The notes under the pieces: model-generated
Databases searched by the model: none
What the model was told of the DNA's origin: nothing
What the model saw: only the letters and a program-made list of their open reading frames with translations
Assembly (NCBI RefSeq): GCF_001442535.1
Contig: NZ_CP013141.1
Location: 2,954,434-3,018,433, forward strand
DNA from: Lysobacter antibioticus
Lineage (GTDB): Bacteria; Pseudomonadota; Gammaproteobacteria; Xanthomonadales; Xanthomonadaceae
Reading direction: 5' to 3'
Length of the DNA stretch: 64,000 nucleotides
Made by a program: the position numbers and the translations under genes
In this document: piece after piece, positions 1 through 7,669 of the stretch
Layout of the letters: every line of letters begins with the position of its first letter
How positions within the stretch are numbered: position 1 is the stretch's first letter

Positions 1-43
1 TGGCCGCCCCGGCGGCGGCCGCGGTCCGCGCGGCGGCGTCTGA
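1..43 (+). CDS. 3' end of an upstream gene with a Gly/Arg-rich C-terminus (partial)
   Basis: Frame 2 runs into the window and stops at TGA 41-43, encoding GRPGGGRGPRGGV. Such Gly/Arg-rich tails are common at the ends of RNA-binding proteins such as DEAD-box RNA helicases, but too little is visible to name the protein. A good terminator follows at 79-106, which supports a real gene end here. Confidence 0.5.
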   Translation, partial: GRPGGGRGPRGGV

Positions 44-78
44 ACCCAGACGCCGGACACGCTGAAGCAAGACACGAC

Positions 79-106
79 AAAGGGCGCTTCGGCGCCCTTT
101 GTTTTT
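79..106 (+). terminator. Rho-independent terminator
   Basis: A GC-rich stem AAAGGGCGC/GCGCCCTTT with a TTCG tetraloop is followed by GTTTTT. It lies about 35 bp downstream of the Gly/Arg-rich gene end. Confidence 0.85.
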
Positions 107-971
107 ATGCGCGCCTGACCGTTCGTTGCGCACCCGCCGAGTCGATTCAAGAACCGAAGCGGCGTCCCACGGGGATTTCCTGCGGGCACAAGCCGCGAGC
201 GCGCAGCGCCCTCTTGCGCCGCAAGCACATCGCCCCGCGCAACCGCTTCGAGAGTAGGAGCGGCGCGAGCCGCGACCACGCAACGACTACTTGCGTCGAA
301 ACCACTTCGCCCGCGAATGCTCCGCCCCTACGCTTTAATCCCGATGCTCGCCTCGATCCAGGCGCCGGTCCGCGCTATCGAATATGCGTTCGCAGCAAAT
401 CGACCGTTCGCGTTGCTTTCACAACGCGCCTCCGCGTGAACTCCTGCCGATTCACAAAGCACATTAAATCGACGCACTCGCTTGTCATCGACGCTGAAAA
501 CAAGCGCGATCGCGTCGGTACCGCCACATCCATCACGCTATCGGCATCATCGAAAGCCGAGTACGAAACCTGTTCGCCATGCGACGTTTCGTTTCGCGCC
601 CTCGCCGAAAATCCTGCAACGAAACCCTGGAAAAGAAGGAACTTTCGTTTCCAGCGCGCTTGTTGACGCGCCCGCGCGGCTCATGCTCAATCGCCGAATT
701 CGCGGCATCCGCTACAGACAGCGCGTAACAGACAGCACGCATTCGCCGGGACGCGAATCGACGACCGCAGCGAGCGCAATCGTAGCCGCGCCCCCCTCTC
801 CTGCCTCACCGGCCGAGCCGAGGATCGAACCCGAATCCGTCCCTGCCAATACAGCGAATCCGAGCAACCCACCAGACACGCCGCATCCATCGCGGCCTGG
901 ACCCGATGCGTCCATGACGAAGCCGAGATCTCGCCATGGGCAGTCCGCAACCGTCGTCGATAGGAGTCCGT
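107..971. other. Long non-coding stretch (865 bp)
   Basis: No convincing gene. Open frames here lack coding-like composition, a ribosome binding site or recognisable domains. The GC content drops in places (around 440-480). One copy of an interspersed repeat lies at 254-277. The segment just before 972 must carry the promoter of the downstream secreted protein, but no clear promoter motif could be picked out. Confidence 0.6.
254..277 (+). repeat. Interspersed GC-rich repeat, copy 1
   Basis: The segment begins GTAGGAGCGGCGCGAGCC and ends GCGACC. A near-identical copy lies in the opposite orientation at 6711-6734 and a partial copy at 6347-6360. All three are intergenic. The pattern is what I associate with small interspersed repeats in Xanthomonadaceae genomes. 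Confidence 0.6.
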
Positions 972-2081
972 ATGCGCTACGCGAAAATCGTCCTGCTACT
1001 GCTTTGCCTGACCTTGCACGGCACCGCCGCGGCCGTCGTCGCCGGCGGCATGGTCGCGATAGACCGCACCTGGCCGAGCAAGCCCGGCGGTTATCTCGAT
1101 ATGGACTTCAGCATCGCCATCACCCAGGAGCCCGGCTACAACGGACGCACCTATTGGGCGCATCAGTTCGCGCTCAAGAACGGCGACGGCGGCTACGTCG
1201 GCCTGCAACAACGCAGCAATGCCGACAAGGCACTGAATTTCTCGATCTGGCAGGCCACCGGCTGGGTCGCCGAGAGCGGCACCCTGTGCAGCCATTTCTC
1301 CCACGAAGGCAGTGGCGTGCAGTGCTGGGTCGCCTATCCCTGGGTGCAGGGCAAGAAGTACAAGATCCGCATCGTCAGCGAAGCTCCCGGCAGTTGGAGC
1401 GCCTACATCACCGATGTCGCGAGCGGCGCACGCCGCAAGGTCGCCAGCATCCAGGTGCCGCAGGCCTGGGGCGGCCTCAACGAGAAGACCGTCGAGTTCC
1501 TGGAGAACTTCGCCCAGGGCGCCGATCAACTGGAAAGCTGCGCGGCCGCGCCGGCGACGAGTGCGGTGTTCTTCCGCCCCAGCGCCGAGAACGGCACGGT
1601 CGCGCCGTCGACCAGCACCAGCAAGACCTACGGCAACTGCGAATCCATCGCCCGCGCCTCGTGTACCTCGGAGCAGGACTGCATCGCCGCCGACAACAAG
1701 TTCGGCACGCTCGGTTCGCCCAAAGTGCTGCTCAACAGCTACAGCGGTTACTGCCTGGACACCCTGGCCGGCGGCACCCAAGCCGGCTTGTGGAGCTGCG
1801 CGAGCAACAACAACCAGCTGATCGAGCGCGACGACGGCTTCCGTATGTTGATGCGCAGCCGCAGCCAGTGCCTGCAGGCGGAAAGCGACGGCAGCGTCCG
1901 GCTCGCGGCATGCGGCAACGGTTCGGCGCAACGCTGGATGCCGATGCCGGGCTCGGACGGCCTGTACAACGTCGCCAGCGGCACCTGCCTGGACCCGCTC
2001 AACAATGCCGCCCAGGGCGCTTATCTGCGCGTTTATACCTGCCTCGGCAACGGCTACCAGCAGTGGCGCTTGAACCCTTGA
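972..2081 (+). CDS. Secreted DUF3472-like protein with C-terminal ricin-type lectin domain
   Basis: The ATG at 972 has TAGGAG 6 bp upstream and opens a signal peptide (MRYAKIVLLLLCLTLHG, cleavage near AAA-VVAGG); the in-frame ATG at 936 would bury it, so 972 is preferred (369 aa). The N-terminal half contains YWAHQFALKNGDGGYVGLQ and matches what I know of the DUF3472 family. Residues ~240-369 form a ricin-B-like beta-trefoil: repeated Cys-Leu-Asp units (GYCLDTL, GTCLDPL), and QQWRL at the very end resembling the QxW motif. Such lectin domains bind carbohydrate. Predicted role: secreted glycan-binding protein, perhaps of a predatory or polymer-degrading bacterium. The catalytic status of the N-terminal domain is unknown. 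Confidence 0.8.
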   Translation: MRYAKIVLLLLCLTLHGTAAAVVAGGMVAIDRTWPSKPGGYLDMDFSIAITQEPGYNGRTYWAHQFALKNGDGGYVGLQQRSNADKALNFSIWQATGWVAESGTLCSHFSHEGSGVQCWVAYPWVQGKKYKIRIVSEAPGSWSAYITDVASGARRKVASIQVPQAWGGLNEKTVEFLENFAQGADQLESCAAAPATSAVFFRPSAENGTVAPSTSTSKTYGNCESIARASCTSEQDCIAADNKFGTLGSPKVLLNSYSGYCLDTLAGGTQAGLWSCASNNNQLIERDDGFRMLMRSRSQCLQAESDGSVRLAACGNGSAQRWMPMPGSDGLYNVASGTCLDPLNNAAQGAYLRVYTCLGNGYQQWRLNP

Positions 2082-2144
2082 GCCCAGGGCTCGTCTCATA
2101 AGGGCCGCCGCCCGGATGCGACGGCTTCATCGAAGCCCGCACAC

Positions 2145-2181
2145 AACGCCGTCATCGCCTGCGATGGCGGCGTTTTCGTTT
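2145..2181 (+). terminator. Rho-independent terminator after the lectin gene
   Basis: Arms AACGCCGTCATCGC and GCGATGGCGGCGTT pair with one G-U mismatch around a very short loop and are followed by a T-rich run (TTTTCGTTT). It lies 63 bp after the stop at 2081. The rest of 2182-2414 holds no gene that I can see. Confidence 0.75.
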
Positions 2182-2414
2182 CGAGCCCGCGAACTCGCTG
2201 CAGGCCTCGACATGCACAGGCCCGCGCAGTCGTCAGGCGCCGACGATTCTGCGCGGCAGGCCCGGGCGGGCCGGTCCACAGCCCCAGCCGAAAGGTGGCA
2301 CCATCCCGGCTATGCCCCGCACCGATCGCCGTCACGCCCACACCCCGACGCAGGACTGCACGCCGCCGCTCTGACGCCATCCGCTTCCGCTCCGTTCTGC
2401 ACCGAGAAAGACCA

Positions 2415-3182
2415 ATGCGAAACACCCGCCAACGCCGCGAACGGATCCTGCAGATGCTGGTCGAGCACGGCAGCGTGCACGTCGCGCATTTGGCCGAATC
2501 GATGGGCGTGTCCACGGTGACGATCCGCGCCGACCTGGCCCAGATCGAGTCGCAGGGCCTGGCCAAGCGCAACCACGGCGGCGCCACCCTCGTGCGCAAA
2601 CCGCCGCCGGAACAGGACATCCATCTCAAGGACAGTCTCAACAGCAGCTTGAAGGAGTCGATAGGCGCCCGCGCGGCGCAGCTGATCCGGGCCGGCGACA
2701 ACGTCATCATCGATTCCGGCACCACCACCATGACCCTGGCGCGCCATCTGCGCCACGCCGAGGGCGTCACGGTGATGACCAACGGCCTCAATATCGCCTG
2801 GGAACTGGCCAACGCGACGGGCGTCGAGGTGATGCTGACCGGCGGCCTGTTGCGCAAGCAGTCGCTGTCGTTCCAGGGCGCGCAGGCCGAGGCCAGCCTG
2901 ACCAGCTACAGCTTCGATGCGCTATTCCTCGGCGTCGACGGCCTCGACCTGCAGTTCGGCCTGAGCACGCATCACGAAGGCGAAGCCAGTCTCAACCACC
3001 GCATGGTCGAACGCGCACGCAAAGTGATCGTGCTGACCGACGCGTCCAAGTTCGGCCGCGTCGGCCTGCACCGCATCGCCCAGCTGGAATGCGTGCATAC
3101 CATCATCACCGACCCCGGCATCAGCCCGGAATACAGCGAAGGGCTGTTACGTCTCGGCATCGAGCTGATCGTCGTCGACTGA
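2415..3182 (+). CDS. DeoR/GlpR-family transcriptional regulator
   Basis: 255 aa, started at ATG 2415 (weak GAGAAAG upstream); the upstream in-frame ATG adds 40 residues of non-coding character. The N-terminus is a DeoR helix-turn-helix (RQRRERILQMLVEHGSV... VSTVTIRADLAQIE, residues ~4-55). The C-terminus is the sugar-phosphate-sensing DeoRC domain, with the characteristic IDSGTTTMTLARHL and FLGVDGLDLQFGLSTHHEGE. These repressors usually respond to phosphorylated sugars and act on sugar or amino-sugar catabolic genes. No such operon sits beside it, so the target is unknown. The closest style of sequence is the AgaR/GlpR type. Confidence 0.85.
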   Translation: MRNTRQRRERILQMLVEHGSVHVAHLAESMGVSTVTIRADLAQIESQGLAKRNHGGATLVRKPPPEQDIHLKDSLNSSLKESIGARAAQLIRAGDNVIIDSGTTTMTLARHLRHAEGVTVMTNGLNIAWELANATGVEVMLTGGLLRKQSLSFQGAQAEASLTSYSFDALFLGVDGLDLQFGLSTHHEGEASLNHRMVERARKVIVLTDASKFGRVGLHRIAQLECVHTIITDPGISPEYSEGLLRLGIELIVVD

Positions 3183-3200
3183 GGCCGACGACGCGCAGTC

Positions 3201-3668
3201 TTACAGCCCCAGTTCGCTGAGCCCGGGGTGATCGTCCGGACGCCGGCCCTGCGGCCAATGAAACTTGCGCTCGCTCGCCGCGATCGGCCGATCGTTGATG
3301 CTCGCCAGACGCACCGCCATCAGGCCGTCGTCGCCGAACTCCCAGTTCTCGTTGCCGTAGCTGCGGAACCATTGCCCGGAATCGTCGCGCCATTCGTAAG
3401 CGAAGCGCACCGCGATGCGAGCGCCGTCGAAGGCCCACAGCTCCTTGATCAGGCGGTAGTCGAGTTCGCGGGTCCATTTGCGTTCGAGCAAGGCCACCGC
3501 GGCTTCGCGTCCGTCGACGAATTCGGCGCGGTTGCGCCAACGCGTACCGAGCGAATAGGCCAGGCCGATCCGGGCCGGATCGCGCGAGTTCCAGGCGTCT
3601 TCGGCCAGGCGGATCTTTTCGATGGCGCTTTCGCGGGTGAACGGCGGCAAGGGCGGACGGGTATGCAT
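3201..3668 (-). CDS. DUF1348 (NTF2-like fold) protein
   Basis: 155 aa from ATG at 3668; an ORF extension to 3689 is less likely because it would run towards the first operator. It contains the family signature [19 protein letters not shown] and [26 protein letters not shown]1348 proteins are small SnoaL/NTF2-fold proteins of unknown activity. The gene is divergent from the TetR regulator at 3818, and four matching palindromes lie between them, so it is very likely its target. Induction by a small hydrophobic or electrophilic compound would fit the TetR pairing, but this is inference. Confidence 0.85.
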   Translation of the reverse strand: MHTRPPLPPFTRESAIEKIRLAEDAWNSRDPARIGLAYSLGTRWRNRAEFVDGREAAVALLERKWTRELDYRLIKELWAFDGARIAVRFAYEWRDDSGQWFRSYGNENWEFGDDGLMAVRLASINDRPIAASERKFHWPQGRRPDDHPGLSELGL

Positions 3669-3690
3669 GAGGGCGGCTCCTGAGCGCATA

Positions 3691-3706
3691 TAGACAGATC
3701 AGTCTA
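3691..3706. promoter_or_regulatory. TetR-type operator copy 1
   Basis: TAGACAGATCAGTCTA, an inverted repeat with TAGAC/GTCTA half-sites. It lies 22 bp upstream of the DUF1348 start. Confidence 0.75.
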
Positions 3707-3722
3707 TTGCATGATGAATTGA

Positions 3723-3742
3723 TGTAGACAGATCGGTCTACA
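3723..3742. promoter_or_regulatory. TetR-type operator copy 2
   Basis: TGTAGACAGATCGGTCTACA; the core TAGACAGATCGGTCTA at 3725-3740 lies 34 bp from copy 1. Confidence 0.75.
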
Positions 3743-3758
3743 TGGCCAAAATACTCCA

Positions 3759-3778
3759 TGTAGACAGAACTGTCTACA
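3759..3778. promoter_or_regulatory. TetR-type operator copy 3
   Basis: TGTAGACAGAACTGTCTACA, with perfect 9-bp arms either side of the centre. The core starts 36 bp after copy 2. Confidence 0.75.
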
Positions 3779-3791
3779 CGATTGGCGGATG

Positions 3792-3807
3792 TAGACGAAT
3801 CGGTCTA
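3792..3807. promoter_or_regulatory. TetR-type operator copy 4
   Basis: TAGACGAATCGGTCTA, the most degenerate copy. It lies 31 bp after copy 3 and only 10 bp before the TetR start codon, which suggests autoregulation. Confidence 0.7.
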
Positions 3808-3817
3808 CCATCGCGCC

Positions 3818-4405
3818 ATGAACCGCAAAGCCGCTTCGCCAGCCCAGCCATTGCCCGCCCGCGAGCGGATCCTGCAGACCGCCCACGATCTGTTCTATCT
3901 CGAAGGCATCCGCGCCACCGGCATCGACCGGGTGATCGCCGAGTCCGGCGTCACCAAAGTCACGCTGTACCGGCATTTCCCGAGCAAGAACGCCCTGATC
4001 CTGGCGTTCCTGCACTACCGCCACGAACGCTGGATGACCTGGTTCGATGCAGCCCTGCTGCGCCACGGCGCGCGGCCCGGGCACGGCGCCGCGGCGCTGG
4101 TGCCGGCCCTGGCGGAATGGTTCGCCCATCCGCATTTCCGCGGCTGCGCCTTCATCAACGCCGTGGCCGAGATCGGCCCGGCCCTGCCCGAAGCGGTCGA
4201 ATGCTCGCGCCGGCACAAGCGCGAACTCGCCGAACGCGTCGCCGCACTGCTGCCTGAATCGGCCGAACGCGAGGCACGCGCGGGCGCGATCGCCCAGGCT
4301 TTCGACGGCGCGATCGTGCGCGCCGCCGCCGATCCCGGCGCCGCGCAGAGCGCCCTGGATGGCCTCGCACTGACCATCGAGGCCTTGTCGGCACCGGATC
4401 GCTGA
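3818..4405 (+). CDS. TetR-family regulator
   Basis: 195 aa from ATG 3818, which lies just beyond the last operator palindrome; the in-frame ATG at 3782 would place the operator inside the gene. The helix-turn-helix is typical: ERILQTAHDLFYLEGIRATGIDRVIAESG then VTKVTLYRHFPSKNALILAFL (residues ~14-60). The C-terminal ligand domain resembles the AcrR/YcdC-like regulators that control short oxidoreductase or NTF2-like genes. It is divergent from DUF1348 with four operator copies between, so it probably represses both itself and that gene. Confidence 0.85.
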   Translation: MNRKAASPAQPLPARERILQTAHDLFYLEGIRATGIDRVIAESGVTKVTLYRHFPSKNALILAFLHYRHERWMTWFDAALLRHGARPGHGAAALVPALAEWFAHPHFRGCAFINAVAEIGPALPEAVECSRRHKRELAERVAALLPESAEREARAGAIAQAFDGAIVRAAADPGAAQSALDGLALTIEALSAPDR

Positions 4406-4532
4406 CCGAAATCCGGCTCACGTCACGCGCGGCACGTGAGCCTCGTCGCAGGCTCGACTCACTTCACACAGACCCCATACGGGCTTCGTCGAGCCTGCCC
4501 AGACTGCACCGGTCTCCCCACGAGAAACCGGT

Positions 4533-5678
4533 ATGAACCTCGACCCCCAAGCTTACGACTGCGACTTGGTCGTAGTCGGCGCCAGCTTCGCCGGCGCCGC
4601 CTGCGCCCTGGCCGCCGCGCGCGCCGGCCTGCGCGTGGTGGTGCTCGAACGCAAGCGCGACCCCGGCGAGAAATTGCGCACCACCGGCATCGTGGTCAAG
4701 GAAGCCGCCGAACAGACCTGGCTGAGCCGCGCGCCCGCCGGTTGCCTGCACCGCGTCGAACGCGTGCGCCTGTATTCGCCGCGCCTGCGCAGCATGGCCT
4801 TGAGCGCACCGGGTTATTACTTCCTGACCACCGACACGCCGCGGCTGATGCGCTGGCTGACCGAGGAGCTGGTCCGCCACGGCGTCGAATTGCGCCTCGG
4901 CACCTCCTTCACTCAGGCCGAGCGCGAGGACGACGGCTGGCGCATCGAAGGCGTGGGCCGCACCCGTTTCCTCGTCGGCGCCGACGGCGCCAAGTCGCGC
5001 GTCGCCGAGCGCACCGGCCTGGGCCAGACGCGCGAGTTCCTGTACGGCATCGAGTACGAATTCCCCGGTGCCGCCCTGCCCGAGTCCGGCGCCCTGCACT
5101 GCTTCGTCAGCAAGCGCTACGCGCCCGGCTACATCGGCTGGGTGGCGCAGAACCCGACCGGCGTCCAGGCCGGCCTGGCGGTGCGCCACGACCCCGAGCG
5201 CGCGCGCGTGCCCGACATCGACGGCTTCCTGCAGCGAGTGCGCTCGGTGGTCGGCCTCGATGCCGAGGTGCAGCCCGCCGCGACCCGCGCCGGCCTGATT
5301 CCCTGCGGCGGACCGGTGTTCCCGCTCGCCCGCGACGGCGTGATGCTGACCGGCGACGCCGCCGGCATCGTCTCGCCGGTGACGGCCGGCGGCATCCACT
5401 CGGCCTGGGCGCACGGCGAAACCCTGGGCCAGGCGATCGCCCTGCACGCGCTCGGGCAAGGCCCGGCGCCGGAATCGGTCGCCCGCGACAGCGCCCCGCG
5501 CTTCCGCCGCAAACGCGCCCTGCGCTGGGCTTTCGACCACTTCCAGTTCGACTGGCCGTTCGACCTGCTGCTGCATTCGGCGCCGCTACGCTGGGCCGCC
5601 GAGCAGGTGTATTTCCACAAACGCGGCAGCCGCGAGCCGGACGAGGCCGCCGCATCGCGGCCTTCCGAAAGCCTGTGA
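4533..5678 (+). CDS. FAD-dependent oxidoreductase (geranylgeranyl-reductase-like / monooxygenase family)
   Basis: 381 aa. The N-terminal Rossmann motif DLVVVGASFAGAACALAAARAG binds FAD ADP; RFLVGADGAKSRVA and VMLTGDAAGIVSPVTAGGIHSA are the DG and GD motifs of the group A flavoprotein fold. The second motif with SPVTAGGI is closest to the geranylgeranyl reductase family, which reduces prenyl double bonds, rather than to aromatic hydroxylases. Nothing in the immediate neighbourhood identifies the substrate. The next gene starts 50 bp downstream on the same strand and may be cotranscribed. Confidence 0.75.
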   Translation: MNLDPQAYDCDLVVVGASFAGAACALAAARAGLRVVVLERKRDPGEKLRTTGIVVKEAAEQTWLSRAPAGCLHRVERVRLYSPRLRSMALSAPGYYFLTTDTPRLMRWLTEELVRHGVELRLGTSFTQAEREDDGWRIEGVGRTRFLVGADGAKSRVAERTGLGQTREFLYGIEYEFPGAALPESGALHCFVSKRYAPGYIGWVAQNPTGVQAGLAVRHDPERARVPDIDGFLQRVRSVVGLDAEVQPAATRAGLIPCGGPVFPLARDGVMLTGDAAGIVSPVTAGGIHSAWAHGETLGQAIALHALGQGPAPESVARDSAPRFRRKRALRWAFDHFQFDWPFDLLLHSAPLRWAAEQVYFHKRGSREPDEAAASRPSESL

Positions 5679-5728
5679 GCATGTGCGACGGCGCGCCAGA
5701 CACCTGCGAGCCGGCGTACAGTGGCCGC

Positions 5729-6301
5729 ATGAACCTGTCCGCCCTGCCCGCCGCGCTCGCCTGTCTGTTGGCCGCCGCCTTGGCCTGCGCGGACGCGACG
5801 GCTGCGCCCGCTGCAGCCGACTTGCAGGTCGAGATCGACTCGCGCCAGCAGGACTTGCTGCTGATCGACGGCGCCAGGCGCAAACCGCTCAAGCTCGCGC
5901 GCATCACCGACGTCGACGGCGTCGTCGAGCGGCGCGCGCTGCTGGCCGACTCCGGCAACGGCCACGGCCACGGCCCGGGCGAACTGCGCTATCTGTTGAT
6001 CGAGGTCGACACCGCCAGCCGCGCCGACCGCACCCAGGGCCATTGCGGCGCCGGCATCGAGACCGACCTGGTCTGGCTGGCGCTCGACTCCAGCTTGCAG
6101 GTGCGCAAGCACGATGCCTACCGCATCGCGTCCTGTCTGCAGTCGATCGAAGCGGGCGAGCGTGTGGCCGCCGCCGATGGCTCGCTGCGTGTGTCCTTGC
6201 TGCGCCCCGGGCGCGACGGCGAACCCGATCGCGAGGTCACCGTGCGTTACGACGCGGCCGACCCAAGCCAGGGCCTGCAAGTCCACGACCGCCTGCGCTG
6301 A
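5729..6301 (+). CDS. Exported protein of unknown function
   Basis: 190 aa from ATG 5729, which opens a signal peptide (MNLSALPAALACLLAAALAC... ADATAA-APAA). The same frame is open far upstream, but composition and the signal peptide argue for this start. The mature part has no domain that I recognise. Two Cys (in QGHCGAGIE and RIASCLQSIE) could form a disulfide. Short strand-rich segments suggest a small beta-rich periplasmic protein. It lies directly after the FAD oxidoreductase. Confidence 0.65.
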   Translation: MNLSALPAALACLLAAALACADATAAPAAADLQVEIDSRQQDLLLIDGARRKPLKLARITDVDGVVERRALLADSGNGHGHGPGELRYLLIEVDTASRADRTQGHCGAGIETDLVWLALDSSLQVRKHDAYRIASCLQSIEAGERVAAADGSLRVSLLRPGRDGEPDREVTVRYDAADPSQGLQVHDRLR

Positions 6302-6346
6302 ACCCCCGCCGTCCGTTATCCGTCGAAGCGGCGTGCTCGCGCCAGG

Positions 6347-6360
6347 GTAGGAGTGGCGAC
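6347..6360 (+). repeat. Interspersed GC-rich repeat, partial copy
   Basis: GTAGGAGTGGCGAC matches the left end of the repeat at 254-277 with one change. Confidence 0.4.
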
Positions 6361-6378
6361 GGTCTGCCCGAGCTGCTC

Positions 6379-6427
<49 letters not shown>

Positions 6428-6500
6428 GACGAGCTTGGCGCAGTTCCGTGCTCGCGAGAACAACCGTAGACCCGGAGGGCGGCGCACAGGACGTGCGCCG

Positions 6501-6534
6501 TTTTTCGATAGGACAAGGATGTCCTATCGAAAAA
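6501..6534. repeat. Perfect 15-bp hairpin
   Basis: Arms TTTTTCGATAGGACA and TGTCCTATCGAAAAA flank an AGGA loop. The T-run/A-run ends make it terminator-like on both strands, but the stem is AT-rich at its base and lies 160-200 bp from the nearest genes. Confidence 0.7.
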
Positions 6535-6710
6535 TCCCGGCGACAGTTGCGTACTCGCAGGGGAGCTTCGTCAAGGAAGGCCTCCCTTTGGTTAGCTTTG
6601 ACCGAAGGGAATCCAGACGGACTTTTGGGCCAGCAAAAGAAAGTAACCCGGCCGCGTCAGCGGACGGAAGCTTTAGATATTGCTGCCGGCGCAGGCGATC
6701 GGGGCAGCGC

Positions 6711-6734
6711 GGTCGCGGCTTGCGCCGCTCCTAC
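6711..6734 (-). repeat. Interspersed GC-rich repeat, copy 2 (inverted)
   Basis: On the minus strand it begins GTAGGAGCGGCGCAAGCC, differing from the copy at 254-277 at one position. Confidence 0.6.
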
Positions 6735-6774
6735 CCAAGAGCAACGACGGCGGCGCCGCCAACGCTCGAGATAC

Positions 6775-7572
6775 TCAGCGCAACTCGAAGCGGTCGCCGT
6801 CGAGCATGGCCGGGAAACGCTCTCGGTGCGCCGCCAGTTCCGCCGCCTGCAGGGTCGTGGTCACCACCACTTCCTCGTCGGTGCATTCGCTGATCGGGTG
6901 GCCGAGGAAGTCGATCACTGCGCTGTCGCCGGAATAGCTCAGGCCGTTGCCGTCGCTGCCGACGCGGTTGAGCCCGGCGACGTAGCACAGGTTCTCGATC
7001 GCGCGCGCGCGCAGCAGGGTCTTCCACGGATAGGCGCGCGCCGCCGGCCAGTTGGCGACGTACAGCAGCAGATCGAAATCGAGCGCGCCGGGGCGCTCGA
7101 CATCGAAACGATTGCGCGAAAACACCGGGAAACGCAGGTCGTAGCAGACCATCGGGCAGATCCGCCAGCCCTTCCACTCCACCGTCAGGCGTTCGCGGCC
7201 GGCGGCATAGCGCTCGTGTTCCTTGGCGTAACGGAACAGATGGCGCTTGTCGTAGGTTTGCAGCCCACCGTCGGGCGTGGCGAACAACAGGCGGTTGAAC
7301 ACGCCTTCGTCGGTGCGCAGTTGCACGCTGCCGGCGACCGCGGCGCCGAGCTTGGCCGCCTGTTCGCGGATCCAGCTCACGGTCGGCCCGTCCATGGTCT
7401 CGGCGCTGCCGATGGCTTCGTTGCTGAAGCCGCTGGTGAAGGTCTCCGGCAGCAGCACCAGGTCGGTGATGCCGCGCAGCGAAGCGATCAGATGGCCGTA
7501 GTAATCGCGGTTGCCGGCCGGGTCGTGCCAGCGGGTGGCACCTTGGACGAGCGAGATGCGAAGGTCGCGCAT
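6775..7572 (-). CDS. Carbon-nitrogen hydrolase (nitrilase superfamily, omega-amidase YafV-like)
   Basis: 265 aa, full length for the family. The catalytic Glu-Lys-Cys triad is visible: Glu43 in LVLLPETF, Lys in TYDKRHLF, and Cys in ICPMVCYDLRFP. The WPAARAYPWKTLLRARAIEN segment is typical of YafV/NIT2-type omega-amidases, which hydrolyse 2-oxoglutaramate or 2-oxosuccinamate formed by glutamine or asparagine transaminases. A methionine/glutamine-type PLP aminotransferase, the natural partner of such an amidase, is encoded at 34090-35238 on the far side of the secretion locus. A cytoplasmic role in the methionine-salvage transamination cycle is plausible. Confidence 0.85.
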   Translation of the reverse strand: MRDLRISLVQGATRWHDPAGNRDYYGHLIASLRGITDLVLLPETFTSGFSNEAIGSAETMDGPTVSWIREQAAKLGAAVAGSVQLRTDEGVFNRLLFATPDGGLQTYDKRHLFRYAKEHERYAAGRERLTVEWKGWRICPMVCYDLRFPVFSRNRFDVERPGALDFDLLLYVANWPAARAYPWKTLLRARAIENLCYVAGLNRVGSDGNGLSYSGDSAVIDFLGHPISECTDEEVVVTTTLQAAELAAHRERFPAMLDGDRFELR

Positions 7573-7669
7573 ACGAGCTACCGAACAGGGGGTATGCGGG
7601 CATTATGCCCGCGAAGCCGCGCCGCTTGCCGGGCCAGTGCCCGGCAACGCGACGCACGACTCATCCGGC

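Noticed and set aside
482..2101. Long Arg/Pro-rich frame overlapping the lectin gene
   Set aside because: Out-of-frame shadow; the signal peptide and lectin domain lie in another frame.
6501..6534. Transposon terminal inverted repeat
   Set aside because: No transposase gene or target duplication nearby; it is a simple hairpin with a 4-nt loop.
7596..7612. Terminator after virD4 (GCGGGCA/TGCCCGC hairpin)
   Set aside because: The stem is good but no T-run follows on the minus strand, and it lies close to the amidase start; kept only as a possible regulatory palindrome.
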